Positions 1 through 8,700 of a stretch of 63,427 nt of DNA are shown here, in pieces. This DNA is from an uncultured Microscilla sp. (lineage in GTDB: Bacteria; Bacteroidota; Bacteroidia; Cytophagales; Microscillaceae). The position numbers and the translations under genes are program-made. Within the stretch, counting starts at the first letter, position 1, and each line of letters begins with the position of its first letter. The stretch spans positions 1 through 63,427 of the forward strand of contig NZ_CANLRP010000031.1 in assembly GCF_947493425.1 (NCBI RefSeq), read 5' to 3'. Under the pieces are notes generated by a model that was not told the origin of the DNA, made no database searches, and was given only the letters and a program-made list of their open reading frames with translations.

Positions 1-6
1 AAACAA

Positions 7-53
7 AAAAAGCATCATCAAGAAGTTTTTTGAAAATCCTGATGTTGCTTTTT
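7..53 (-). terminator. Rho-independent terminator of the 126-2584 operon
   Basis: Positions 7-20 and 40-53 form a 14-bp stem with one mismatch and a 19-nt loop. Read on the minus strand the hairpin is followed by a run of T (complement of the A-run at 5-11). It lies about 70 bases past the stop of the minus-strand gene ending at 126, so it fits as the operon terminator. Confidence 0.7.
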
Positions 54-125
54 ATTAATTATCTAGTGTCGTTCCTAATGGCTCCTTTTTTTGCTAATAA
101 ACCTACTTTGTCAAGTAGCAACCAA

Positions 126-1040
126 TTACTTTACCTGAAAGCTTCCCAAACTTATCTCTTTTTTACGCCCTTGGTTTACCTTAAACAAACGCCAGTAGTG
201 TTTGCCACTTTTTAGTTGACCAGTAAACTTGTATTGGCTGGTAGCTCCATCAATTTTAATGATTTGGGGCATGCCTTGAGTGTTTTTAGTGAACAATCTC
301 AGCTCAAAGGTTTCGGCTGCCTGGCTACTATCCCAGCTAAACCCAATGGGTTCACCAGCTTTAAATGCAGCGCCTTGTTTGGGTTGGCTTGCCTTCTGGT
401 TGCCTCTATTGCGGGTATTTCGTTGAATCTTTTGGTCTAAAAACGCAATGGCATCGTCAAAAACAGGTGCAGGTGGGTTTTGAATCACCTCTTTTACTTT
501 AGGTGGTTCATTGCTCTTTTGCTTTGCCGAATCCATGTTTTTCTCTGCCAATTTATTGGGTTGGGTCTTCACAGACTTATCTTTGACCGAGGGGGCATTA
601 CGGTTGGTGTCTGATACATTTTGATTGGCAAGCCCTGGATTTTTAGCGGGCTTTTTGTTGATGTTTTGTGCTACCCAAAAACCTGCCACCAACAAAACAA
701 CTACACTGGCAGCTACTGCAATTTGCCTTTGTACAATGCCTGTCCTACCTTTGGTTTTAACAGTTGTTATTGGCTTTACAGGAGTCTGTTTTACGGGTTG
801 TTCGCTTACCTCCTTATGATCAAAATAAAAATGATTTGCCAATTCAGCAATGTCATCCTCTTTCTTAAATTCATAATAATCAAATACACTCATTCGGCAT
901 TGACTGCACAGTTCGAGATGTTCCTGCAATGCTTCGGGTAGTTCAAGCTCTCGCTGTAGCCGCAGGGCATCTGCCCAAAGCATTATTCCGGCATCGTTGA
1001 GATGTCCCTTTTCATCAAAAAAGTTGGAATTTTTATTCAT
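126..1040 (-). CDS. Membrane protein with zinc-finger anti-sigma-like N-terminus
   Basis: A 304-residue protein. Near the N-terminus is H41-x3-C45-x2-C48, the core of the zinc-binding anti-sigma (ZAS) fold. One transmembrane helix lies at about 107-124 (IAVAASVVVLLVAGFWVA), preceded by basic residues, so the N-terminus should be cytoplasmic. A low-complexity K/N/P-rich linker follows, then a beta-rich region at about 225-304 (GFSWDSSQ, HYWRLF) that resembles an Ig/FN3-type periplasmic module. It sits 45 bp behind the sigma-like gene at 1086-1883, so a role in holding that factor at the membrane is a reasonable inference. The assignment rests on motif, topology and context; overall similarity to a named family was not tested. 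Confidence 0.6.
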   Translation of the reverse strand: MNKNSNFFDEKGHLNDAGIMLWADALRLQRELELPEALQEHLELCSQCRMSVFDYYEFKKEDDIAELANHFYFDHKEVSEQPVKQTPVKPITTVKTKGRTGIVQRQIAVAASVVVLLVAGFWVAQNINKKPAKNPGLANQNVSDTNRNAPSVKDKSVKTQPNKLAEKNMDSAKQKSNEPPKVKEVIQNPPAPVFDDAIAFLDQKIQRNTRNRGNQKASQPKQGAAFKAGEPIGFSWDSSQAAETFELRLFTKNTQGMPQIIKIDGATSQYKFTGQLKSGKHYWRLFKVNQGRKKEISLGSFQVK

Positions 1041-1085
1041 AGTTGACTTTTGAATGCCAAATAACTGTTTTACTCTTTATCAACA

Positions 1086-1883
1086 CTACTTACTGGTTGT
1101 GCTCCCGGAAAATGGAGATTTAGGTAACATTTGAATCAAGTTTTTTAGTTTTTCTTTGTCATACTCCCGTTCCCCACCCTCATTCAACATTTTCATGAGT
1201 TCTTGAGTACGGTCATTGATCCATTTGCGTAAAGCATCTGGAGTATTTTTTTTCTGGTCACAGGCATTAAACAAAGGGATCACATCATTGTATACTTCTT
1301 TGTCTTTTTTGTTGCTGTAAGGCACACCATAAGTTGCCAAAAAATCTTTGAGGGTTTTTGCCTGAATCTTGGGACAATAGCTGGTCAAGTCGTTTTTATC
1401 GAGCACAATACGGGCATACAGCTTGAGCAACAGCAACAACCTAAACTTGGTGCGGGTAAACATACGCAGGTAGTCTTTTAGTTTATTGACCTCCCCTTCT
1501 AATATTTCCTGAAAAATAAGTTTACTTTCAGGGTTGGCATTTTGAGGTTTGATCATATAACCCTCCAGCGCCTCCTTGCGGTTTTCTTGCTGGTGTATGC
1601 TCAACTTACTAATGTCAATGCACTTGTTATATACAGCACGCTCAAAGTAACTAATCAACAAACCATCGTTGGGCTTATAGTTTTTTTGAATATACGCCAT
1701 TTTTTGGGTCAAAAACGCCACATTAAGCTCCTGTTGTAGGTCGTCTACTGCAAACCCTTTAAAAAAACCCCGTTTCATAAATTTATATACCACCCGTTTC
1801 ATTACCTGTTGGTAATCGTCCCGCACAAGCAGTTTGTCGGGGTGGGCGTGCAACAAATTGTAGTCTTCAATATTATTATCCAT
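1086..1883 (-). CDS. Sigma-70-like (ECF-type) putative sigma factor
   Basis: A 265-residue soluble protein. Residues about 25-100 resemble sigma region 2: a helix ending in DDLQQELNVAFL is similar to the DLxQE core, and AVYNKCIDISK resembles the helix before the -10 recognition segment. A recognisable region 4 helix-turn-helix is not obvious; the rest is helical and charged. It lies 11 bp after the ABC ATPase gene and 45 bp before a protein with a membrane-anchored anti-sigma layout, so all three are probably co-transcribed. Sigma/anti-sigma pairing is the best reading, but the weak region 4 leaves open a diverged, non-sigma DNA-binding protein. ATG start at 1883. Confidence 0.5.
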   Translation of the reverse strand: MDNNIEDYNLLHAHPDKLLVRDDYQQVMKRVVYKFMKRGFFKGFAVDDLQQELNVAFLTQKMAYIQKNYKPNDGLLISYFERAVYNKCIDISKLSIHQQENRKEALEGYMIKPQNANPESKLIFQEILEGEVNKLKDYLRMFTRTKFRLLLLLKLYARIVLDKNDLTSYCPKIQAKTLKDFLATYGVPYSNKKDKEVYNDVIPLFNACDQKKNTPDALRKWINDRTQELMKMLNEGGEREYDKEKLKNLIQMLPKSPFSGSTTSK

Positions 1884-1894
1884 AGTGTATAGAC

Positions 1895-2584
1895 TTATTT
1901 TTCTTCGCTCACAATCACTCCATCTTGCATTGTAATGCTATGGTCTACCATTGGGTGGTCTTCTACCAAAGGATCGTGGGTAGTCAATATCAAGGTTTTT
2001 CCCTGGGCTTTTAGCGCAGCAAATATATCTAAAATATTTACCGAAAGCTTTCGGTCGAGGTGCGCAGTAGGTTCATCGGCAAGAATAATCGTAGGGTTGT
2101 TTACCAATGCCCTGGCTATAGCTACCCGTTGTAGCTCTCCTCCCGACAGGTTGTCTACCTTAAAGTGCAAGCGATGCTGTAGGTTTACCTGGGCTACTAC
2201 CTGCGCCACCATTTGGTTCATTTTACTTTGCTTTATTTGTTGGGGCACCAGTGGCAAAGCTACATTCATTGCAGTAGTAAAACCTTTGACCAATTGAAAA
2301 TGCTGAAAAACCACTCCAATGTGTTGTTGCCTAAAACGGGTAAGAAACTTTTCAGACCACCGCGATACGTGTTCACCCATACAAATGTGTTTACCCGCGG
2401 TAGGTTTAGCAAGGCAACTCAACAGGGTAAGCAAGGTGGTCTTGCCCGACCCCGAAGGACCTTTGAGTACCACACAACTATTTTCTTTGATCTGGAGGTT
2501 TACTTCACGCACTGGGCGTACCTCGTTGGGTTTGCCTGCATTAAAAGTTTTTACCAACTGATGGGTTTCTATAATATTCTCCAC
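1895..2584 (-). CDS. ABC transporter ATP-binding protein, LolD/MacB-like
   Basis: ATPase subunit of an ABC exporter of the LolD/MacB type. It has Walker A (GPSGSGKTT, about residues 42-50), a Q-loop region (VVFQHFQL), the signature [15 protein letters not shown], Walker B with [12 protein letters not shown], and a switch histidine in LTTHDP. The frame is open up to a TTG at 2641, but a GTG at 2584 starts a protein beginning [14 protein letters not shown], the usual N-terminus for this family, so I chose GTG (229 residues). No permease gene is adjacent; the next genes in the operon are the sigma-like and anti-sigma-like genes. The transported substrate cannot be told from the sequence. Confidence 0.85.
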   Translation of the reverse strand: MENIIETHQLVKTFNAGKPNEVRPVREVNLQIKENSCVVLKGPSGSGKTTLLTLLSCLAKPTAGKHICMGEHVSRWSEKFLTRFRQQHIGVVFQHFQLVKGFTTAMNVALPLVPQQIKQSKMNQMVAQVVAQVNLQHRLHFKVDNLSGGELQRVAIARALVNNPTIILADEPTAHLDRKLSVNILDIFAALKAQGKTLILTTHDPLVEDHPMVDHSITMQDGVIVSEEK

Positions 2585-2894
2585 GGCCTTTGTTTTGGTA
2601 ATATACGGGGCAAATAAATTGATAAAGTCATTAAAATGCAATTTAAGTGCTCATTAAGCTATACGTCTTTAAGCGTTAACTTTTGGATTTTATTTATTTC
2701 AAAACCTTGTCTATAGTCCATCACTGGCAAGTCAAATTTTAACAATGCTCTTCTTATTGAGTTGGTTGTCAGGCTTTACTGCCCGCAAAAAGTACCGCAA
2801 GTGCCAGCACATAAATAAAATGCTTGAGTTGTTTTGTCAACCTTGCCAAATTCAGTGGCATAATTTTAGCCGTAGGTGGGTAAAATTATTTTGA
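2585..2894. other. Intergenic region between divergent genes
   Basis: This 310-bp stretch separates the minus-strand ABC operon from the plus-strand DUF4783 gene and should hold both promoters. I see no clear TAnnTTTG element, only near matches such as TTATTTTG at about 2887-2894. There are no repeats or hairpins of note. Confidence 0.4.
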
Positions 2895-3305
2895 ATGGTT
2901 GCTGGCTTATTAAAAAATATTTTAGTTGTATTCTTATCTGTCTTGTTATTGGAGGGCTGTATTGCCAAAGCCGAAAACGAGATTACAGACCGGGTAAAGG
3001 TAGCGCTCACCCAAAGCAACTACCACATGCTTTCCCGTCAATTTACCGAAAGGGTAAGCCTTAGTATTAACCACGAAAACTTCCTCTACAGTAAAACTCA
3101 AGCTACTTTTGTGATGCGTGAGTTCTTCAGACAATACCCTCCAGTAAACTTTCAATACTTGCATCAAGGCATTATGAAGTCAGGGCGTCACTATACCCTT
3201 GGCACCTACAAATCGTATGGCAAAAACTATAGCCTGGCAATATTGCTTGTTCCTCACCAAAAAGATTTCTTGATCGAAAAGCTGATTTTTGTGGAAACGT
3301 TTTAA
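2895..3305 (+). CDS. DUF4783 family exported protein
   Basis: A 136-residue protein with a hydrophobic signal (about residues 5-20) ending LLLEGCIAKAE. The Cys at 22 is a loose lipobox, so lipoprotein or ordinary secreted protein are both possible. The mature part has the DUF4783 pattern: an N-terminal helix (ITDRVKVALTQSNYHML), a YSKTQATFVMREFFRQYPP segment, then HQGIMKSGRHYTLGTYKS and a final strand pair. DUF4783 is a small Bacteroidota family with an NTF2/cystatin-like fold and no known function. The ATG at 2895 is the natural start. It stands alone, with the next gene on the same strand 280 bp away. Confidence 0.75.
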   Translation: MVAGLLKNILVVFLSVLLLEGCIAKAENEITDRVKVALTQSNYHMLSRQFTERVSLSINHENFLYSKTQATFVMREFFRQYPPVNFQYLHQGIMKSGRHYTLGTYKSYGKNYSLAILLVPHQKDFLIEKLIFVETF

Positions 3306-3585
3306 AATTGTCAGTAAACACGAGGTGGTTGCTTACTCTTGGCAGTTGCCAAATGATTGACTTTTTCAGAAAACTTGCTAAGTTGCAAATATGAGAATAA
3401 GGCCTCGCTTCAACAAACCATTACTTACCTCTAAAAGTCTTGCTTTGGTTGATGCCTTCTTATAAAAAAGCCCTACTGTTTGAAGATCAAGCCATCTCAA
3501 ACTGGTTTTTTATTCAAAAAAACAATATAAACATTTCCAAATTAAACATTTTGTTTAAACTTGTTTTTCAACTACCTTGTCTTCC

Positions 3586-4437
3586 ATGGCACAAGAATAT
3601 GACAAACTAATTAAAGAAAATATTGCGGCTATTTTTCCCAGCTTAAGTAAAAGGTATTTGGGCATTGAGGTAATCAAAAATGAGCCTATCAGAGAGAAAC
3701 TACAAAGAACTGTAGAACGAGAAACTGATTTTTTACAGAAGGTGCTTACTGCTCAGGGAGAAGAGCTCATTGTTCATTTGGAATTTCAGAGCACTGACCA
3801 CCCAAAAATGCTGGAAAGAATGCGACTCTACCACGCATTGATTGGTGAAAGGTATGATTTACCCATTCGTCAATTTGTAATTTATTTGGGGCAACAACCG
3901 TCTAAAATGCACAATCAACTACCTCCCTCTAAGGTTTTTAATGGTTATCAACTCATTGAAATACAAGCGCTTGACTACCAACCATTGTTAGAGTCTGATA
4001 TTCCAGAAGAAATTATTCTGGCAATTTTGGGGAATTTTAAAAGCAAGGAAGCACACATTGTTTTAGCAAAAATAATTGGGCGTTTACAAGAACTAATCGA
4101 TGTTGAGGCAACGTTACAAAAATATATCTCCCATTTGCTCACATTGGCGAGGTTAAGAAATTTATTTAAAATCACTCAGGAAACTTTAAATACTATGGCA
4201 ATCACTTACGACATAAAAAAAGATGATTTTTATAAAAAGGGAAGAAAGGCAGGAATTGAAGAAGGAGAAAAAAAGGGCATGGAGAGGGGTATGGAGAAGG
4301 GTATAGAGAAAGGCATGGAGAAGGGTATGGAAAAAGGCATACTTCAAACTGCGCTGAACATGAAAAAAGCAGGCTTTTCTACCGAAGATATTATGAAGGT
4401 GACCAATTTGAACAAAGAACAAATTGAGCAACTGTAA
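3586..4437 (+). CDS. Rpn/PD-(D/E)XK nuclease family protein
   Basis: Member of the Rpn-like group of PD-(D/E)XK proteins, often annotated as transposase or recombination-promoting nuclease. The N-terminal half has the nuclease core: ERETDF (candidate acidic residue) followed by LIVHLEFQS, matching the E-x-Q motif. The middle is helical. The C-terminus (about residues 222-250) is a charged low-complexity helix of GMEKG repeats, typical of the family. The frame is open from a TTG at 3577, but an ATG at 3586 (MAQEYDKLIK) is the likelier start, giving 283 residues. The codons for the GMEKG tract form a 12-bp tandem repeat at about 4266-4343. No partner transposon ends are visible. Confidence 0.75.
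   Translation: MAQEYDKLIKENIAAIFPSLSKRYLGIEVIKNEPIREKLQRTVERETDFLQKVLTAQGEELIVHLEFQSTDHPKMLERMRLYHALIGERYDLPIRQFVIYLGQQPSKMHNQLPPSKVFNGYQLIEIQALDYQPLLESDIPEEIILAILGNFKSKEAHIVLAKIIGRLQELIDVEATLQKYISHLLTLARLRNLFKITQETLNTMAITYDIKKDDFYKKGRKAGIEEGEKKGMERGMEKGIEKGMEKGMEKGILQTALNMKKAGFSTEDIMKVTNLNKEQIEQL
4266..4343 (+). repeat. 12-bp tandem repeat inside the Rpn-family gene
   Basis: Six to seven imperfect copies of a 12-bp unit like AAGGGTATGGAG encode G-M/I-E-K/R repeats. Copy-number change would keep the reading frame and only alter the length of the charged C-terminal helix. Confidence 0.8.
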
Positions 4438-4489
4438 TAGCAACACACAATGTAAGCAACAAGCAAGCAGATCTAAGAGCTTGTCTCTA

Positions 4490-4520
4490 TTGGGGCTCTC
4501 GCCTAAAAGTTATACTTTTG
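4490..4520 (+). promoter_or_regulatory. Bacteroidota-type promoter of nadC
   Basis: TTG at 4490-4492, a 20-bp spacer, then TACTTTTG at 4513-4520, an exact TAnnTTTG match. The predicted transcription start falls at about 4523-4527, on top of the GTG start codon at 4525, which suggests a leaderless or near-leaderless message. Confidence 0.6.
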
Positions 4521-4524
4521 CTCT

Positions 4525-5394
4525 GTGAAAACTCAAGAATTAACATATTTAACTCCCGAAAATATCGAGCAGTTTATCGCGGCTGCTTTGATAGAAGATG
4601 TGGGCGAGGGTGATTTTTCTTCGCTTGCTTCTGTTCCTGCCGATGCTGAGCGTCAGGCACGTTTAATTATCAAAGACGATGGTATATTGGCTGGGGTAGA
4701 CCTTGCCCGGCACATATTTCGTCAAGTAGATGCTGACCTGATCTTGGATGTAAAAATAGAGGATGGCTCCAAGGTAAAGCATGGCGATATTGGTTTAATA
4801 GTCACGGGCAAAGCGCAGTCGATTCTCAAGGCCGAGCGTTTGGTGCTCAATTGTATGCAACGTATGAGTGGTATTGCTACTTATACCGATCAGATCAACC
4901 AACGTATTGCCCACACCAAGGCAAAGTTGCTGGACACCCGAAAAACTACGCCCAACTTCAGAATGCCCGAAAAATGGGCAGTGGCAATTGGTGGTGGGGT
5001 CAATCATCGCTTTGGCTTGTATGATATGATCATGCTTAAAGACAACCACATTGCGTATGCAGGGGGTATTGAACAAGCAATCAACAAAACCCGCCAGTTT
5101 TTACAAGACAACGGTCAAAAGCTAAGAATAGAGATTGAAACTCAAAACCTTGATGAGGTAAGAGAGGTGCTACGGGTAGGCAATATAGAGGTGATTATGC
5201 TCGACAATATGTCGGTAGAGGATATGACCACTGCCGTGGAATTGATTGGGGGTAGGTTTACTACGGAGGCTTCGGGAGGCATTACGCTCGAAACCATCAA
5301 AGAAGTGGCCGAAACTGGAGTCGACTTTATTTCGGTGGGGGCGCTTACCCACTCTATCAAAAGTTTGGATATTAGCCTTAAGGCGATTGATTAA
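4525..5394 (+). CDS. nadC: Nicotinate-nucleotide pyrophosphorylase (carboxylating)
   Basis: Quinolinate phosphoribosyltransferase of de novo NAD synthesis: quinolinate plus PRPP gives nicotinate mononucleotide, CO2 and PPi. The 289 residues match the usual length. Family signatures are LIEDVGEGDFSS near the N-terminus, RKTTPNFR (PRPP/quinolinate binding), the block GGGVNHRFGLYDMIMLKDNH and the C-terminal GGITLETI of the barrel. The start is a GTG: the next in-frame ATG lies inside the conserved domain, and the N-terminal MKTQELTYLTPENI is normal for the family. nadA and nadB are not in this window. A promoter element lies only four bases upstream of the start. Confidence 0.95.
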   Translation: MKTQELTYLTPENIEQFIAAALIEDVGEGDFSSLASVPADAERQARLIIKDDGILAGVDLARHIFRQVDADLILDVKIEDGSKVKHGDIGLIVTGKAQSILKAERLVLNCMQRMSGIATYTDQINQRIAHTKAKLLDTRKTTPNFRMPEKWAVAIGGGVNHRFGLYDMIMLKDNHIAYAGGIEQAINKTRQFLQDNGQKLRIEIETQNLDEVREVLRVGNIEVIMLDNMSVEDMTTAVELIGGRFTTEASGGITLETIKEVAETGVDFISVGALTHSIKSLDISLKAID

Positions 5395-5605
5395 TGCTAT
5401 TAACCTATACCTATACCTATAAGGCCCTAGGGGCTCCGCAAGCGGGATGTCGGCATAGCCTCCACTGGGGTCTAGGTACACCCTAACTGCGTTGAGCCTA
5501 TCACAATCAACTGCTGTAGATTTGGTTTACAGGCACTTAACAACCATATAGCACACTCATTATCAAGTACTTATAAATATAATCAGTTAGTAGTTGATAG
5601 TTAAA

Positions 5606-5639
5606 AAATCCCGTTTCAGACATTCCTGAAACGGGATTT
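5606..5639 (-). terminator. Terminator of the giant LamG gene
   Basis: A perfect 14-bp stem (5606-5619 with 5626-5639) and a 6-nt loop; on the minus strand it is followed by six T. It sits about 105 bases past the stop of the minus-strand gene at 5744 and about 210 bases past nadC, so it may also stop nadC transcripts. The remaining 5395-5743 region holds a short triple CTATAC tandem (about 5403-5420) and a second small hairpin at 5665-5681. Confidence 0.8.
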
Positions 5640-5743
5640 GTGCTTTAGAGCTTGTTATTTAATCATCACCTTTTTGGTGATTTTGTATTTTAATATGACA
5701 AACCCAATAAACTTATAACAAGTAACGAAGGTTTTCTTGCCCT

Positions 5744-8700
5744 TTACTCTTTTACTACCTTCCTTATATACAGCTTCCCTCCTACTACTACCTTCATCAA
5801 ATAAGTACCAGTGGGCAAACTATGGATGCGGGTATTCAAGGCATTTTGTACTTCAGACAGGTCGCCTTTGGTACTTACCATTGTTTTACCCTGTAGAGTA
5901 ATAACTGTAACCCTTAAGGGCAATTGAGTAGCAAAACTTCCGCTCAGGCTCAACGTTATTTGTTGGGCAAACGGGTTGGGGTATACCACCAGGCGAATCA
6001 GGTCGTTTCCTTGCACAAAGCGTACCTGACTATAAGTAGTTTCTCCGTTTATATCTACTTGCTTTAGGCGGTAATATGCAGATGATAAGGCATTGTTGTC
6101 TATAAATTGATAATGCTTTTTTTCTGCACTATTACCTGCACCCTCTACAAAACCAATGGGTTGGTAGTCTGTACCGTTATGGCTTTTTTCTATGGCAAAC
6201 CCTGCATTATCGTGCTCCGATATGGTCGTCCAACGCAATTGCACCTGGGCATTTGTTTGGCGTTTGGCTTCAAAGCTTGCCAACACCACTGGCAAACCAG
6301 ACGTACCGTCGCTGCCTACCAATACCTGGCTAAATGAGGTAAAACCAGTGAGGTTGCTAAAAGTAATCACTTTGGTGGTGTTGCTGGCACTGGCTGCCCC
6401 ACCTAACGAAGCCCCCCAACTACCATCGGAACCAGAAGCCCGTTTAAATAATTTAATGTTTGCCGGCGTAAACTCATCCTCGTTTGATACCTCATCGCCA
6501 GAAGGCAGGGTAACCTCTACTGTGGCAAGGTTGGTAAACGTAGGGTTTGCTCCGTAGTTGTGGATCACCCAATAGGTACTGGCTGTAGTAAGGGTAGGCG
6601 AAGTATTGGCGAAAGCATCTAAACGGGTGACTACTACATCGCCCCCAGGCACCTGAATATTGCCAAATACAATGCGTAAGCGGGTAGCGCCAAAGGTCAC
6701 GTCTTGGCTCACCGTAGATACATCGGTGGTATTGCTTACCCCTCTGCCTATGGGTGCTGTAGAAGTAGTGATTGTTGGGGTATTGTTATGAGTAGCATCA
6801 AAATCACCCACATAATCAAAAGCAGTACTGCCACTGGTTTCATTCAACTGCCAGTTGGCAATCAAGTTAGCTTCATTGCCAAAATTAATCAAGTGCATGC
6901 GTTCTCTTATTTCGATAATGGAACGGGCAACACTCCACATACGCCACTCTTCCAAACGTCCATTGAGGTGTTTTGCTCCGCTGGTGCCTCCACCCAAGGT
7001 AGTGCTTACTGTGGGTACACTCGGGGTACTGGTATTGCTTAAATCAAACTCTACCCCATCTACATAAATAAACCAGTTGGTTGCCCGACGCACCAAGGCT
7101 ATGTGCACCCATTCGCCTGTGGCAAGTGCCTTACCCGAACTGAGCTCGGTAAGGGTGGCCGTACCATTGCCAATAAAGGCTGTCACAGTATTGGCTTCGT
7201 TGATGCCTACTCCATACCCTGTGGTAGTGGTCACATTCTCAGAATCGCCATTATAAAAAAACAAACGATCGGCAGTGCCTCCACCATCCCAACGCACCCA
7301 TCCTTCTATAGTAAAGTTGTCTTGTGTATTGGTCACTACAGTAGCGGTACTCAAATATTGGGTGGCTCCATCGAAGCTCAAACAATTGCCCGCGCTACCT
7401 GTAGGGGCGGTTTCGGTGGTACGCACCACCATATATTGTCCTATATCGTTGATGCCCTCAAAAGTAATAGAGGTACTGGTGATAGCGGTAGCCTGTGCCA
7501 CTGCCAGTGTCCAGGTACCATCGGCACCCACATTGCGGCGGTACAAAGCGTAGTGTGCAGCAATGAACTGGTCAAAAGTATTGGCAGGAAAGGTAAAGGT
7601 AATATCTGCCGTAAATGTAGCTGTTACCTCTGCCTTATTGATTGTCCACATAGGGTTCTGATACAAGGTAGTACCTGTAATGCCCACTATTGCATTGGGG
7701 GCAAATTGTTGGTAAGTAGCAGTAAAGTTTTCAGTCGTCGAGTGTGCTGTAAAGTTTACACTTACATTGGCGGCACTAAAGTTTTGGGTAGCAGCCCCTG
7801 CAGCAATACTATGGCTTTCGGTGGCTCCAGGCCTACCTACGTTTACAGTAGAGTTTGCCGCAATGCTGGCGTTGCCGTTGGGGGTGCCATTGTTTGTCCC
7901 AATGTCGTCATTGCTATCTCCGTTAAACTGATAATAACTTACAATACCTGTCTCTGAGCCTCGCAAAGTCAAATGCATTGCCTCTCTTATTTGATCCTGG
8001 CTTCGCACGGTGTTCCAAAGCCTCACCTCATCTATAAAGCCTTGAAAGAAATTAGTTCCCGCCATGTTTGCCCCAATTCGCAACGCCAAGGCATTGCTTG
8101 GGTCTATTGCTGCCTGGTTTACCTGTACTGGGTTTTGTCCATTGATGTATACACTTGCTGCTCCGGTAGCACCATTATAAGACACCGCCACATGCGTCCA
8201 CTCTGCCGCACTTAAGGTAAAACTATTTACAGTGGCGGTAGCCATACTCCCTGCGCCATTGTCTACCGTAAACTCCAGCTGACCAGAGGCTTGTTTATAA
8301 GTCAGTTCGTAGCCTGCGCCCCCGTTGCGTTTGCTTATCAAGGGTTGGTCATCACTACCTCCATTGGCTTTTACCAAAAGGCTTATGGTAAAGTTTTGTC
8401 CCGCAAAATCAAGGCTATTATCGTCAGCTATTTCTACATAGTCGCCCACACCATCCAGTGTAAGCATACTCCCCCTACTCCGATCGGGAGCGACTTCGCT
8501 GGTACGCACTACCATCAATTGGCCGATGTGGGTATTGTCAAAACCAGTAAAAGTAATGGTATTGTCAGTAATTGCCGTAGCGTTTAGGTTGGTAATTGTC
8601 CAGGCTCCATCGGCACCCATATCACGACGATACAGTTCATAATTGCCCAAAACATAACGGTCAGTAAATACATTGGTTGGAAAAGTAAAAGTAATGTCGC

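Noticed and set aside
3586..4437. Active insertion sequence
   Set aside because: The Rpn-family gene is sometimes labelled transposase, but there are no inverted ends or target duplications around it.
7103..7957. 284-codon plus-strand open frame inside the giant LamG gene
   Set aside because: It is the antisense shadow of LamG coding DNA, with many Cys and Gly residues and no family features. The minus-strand frame is intact and matches known domains.
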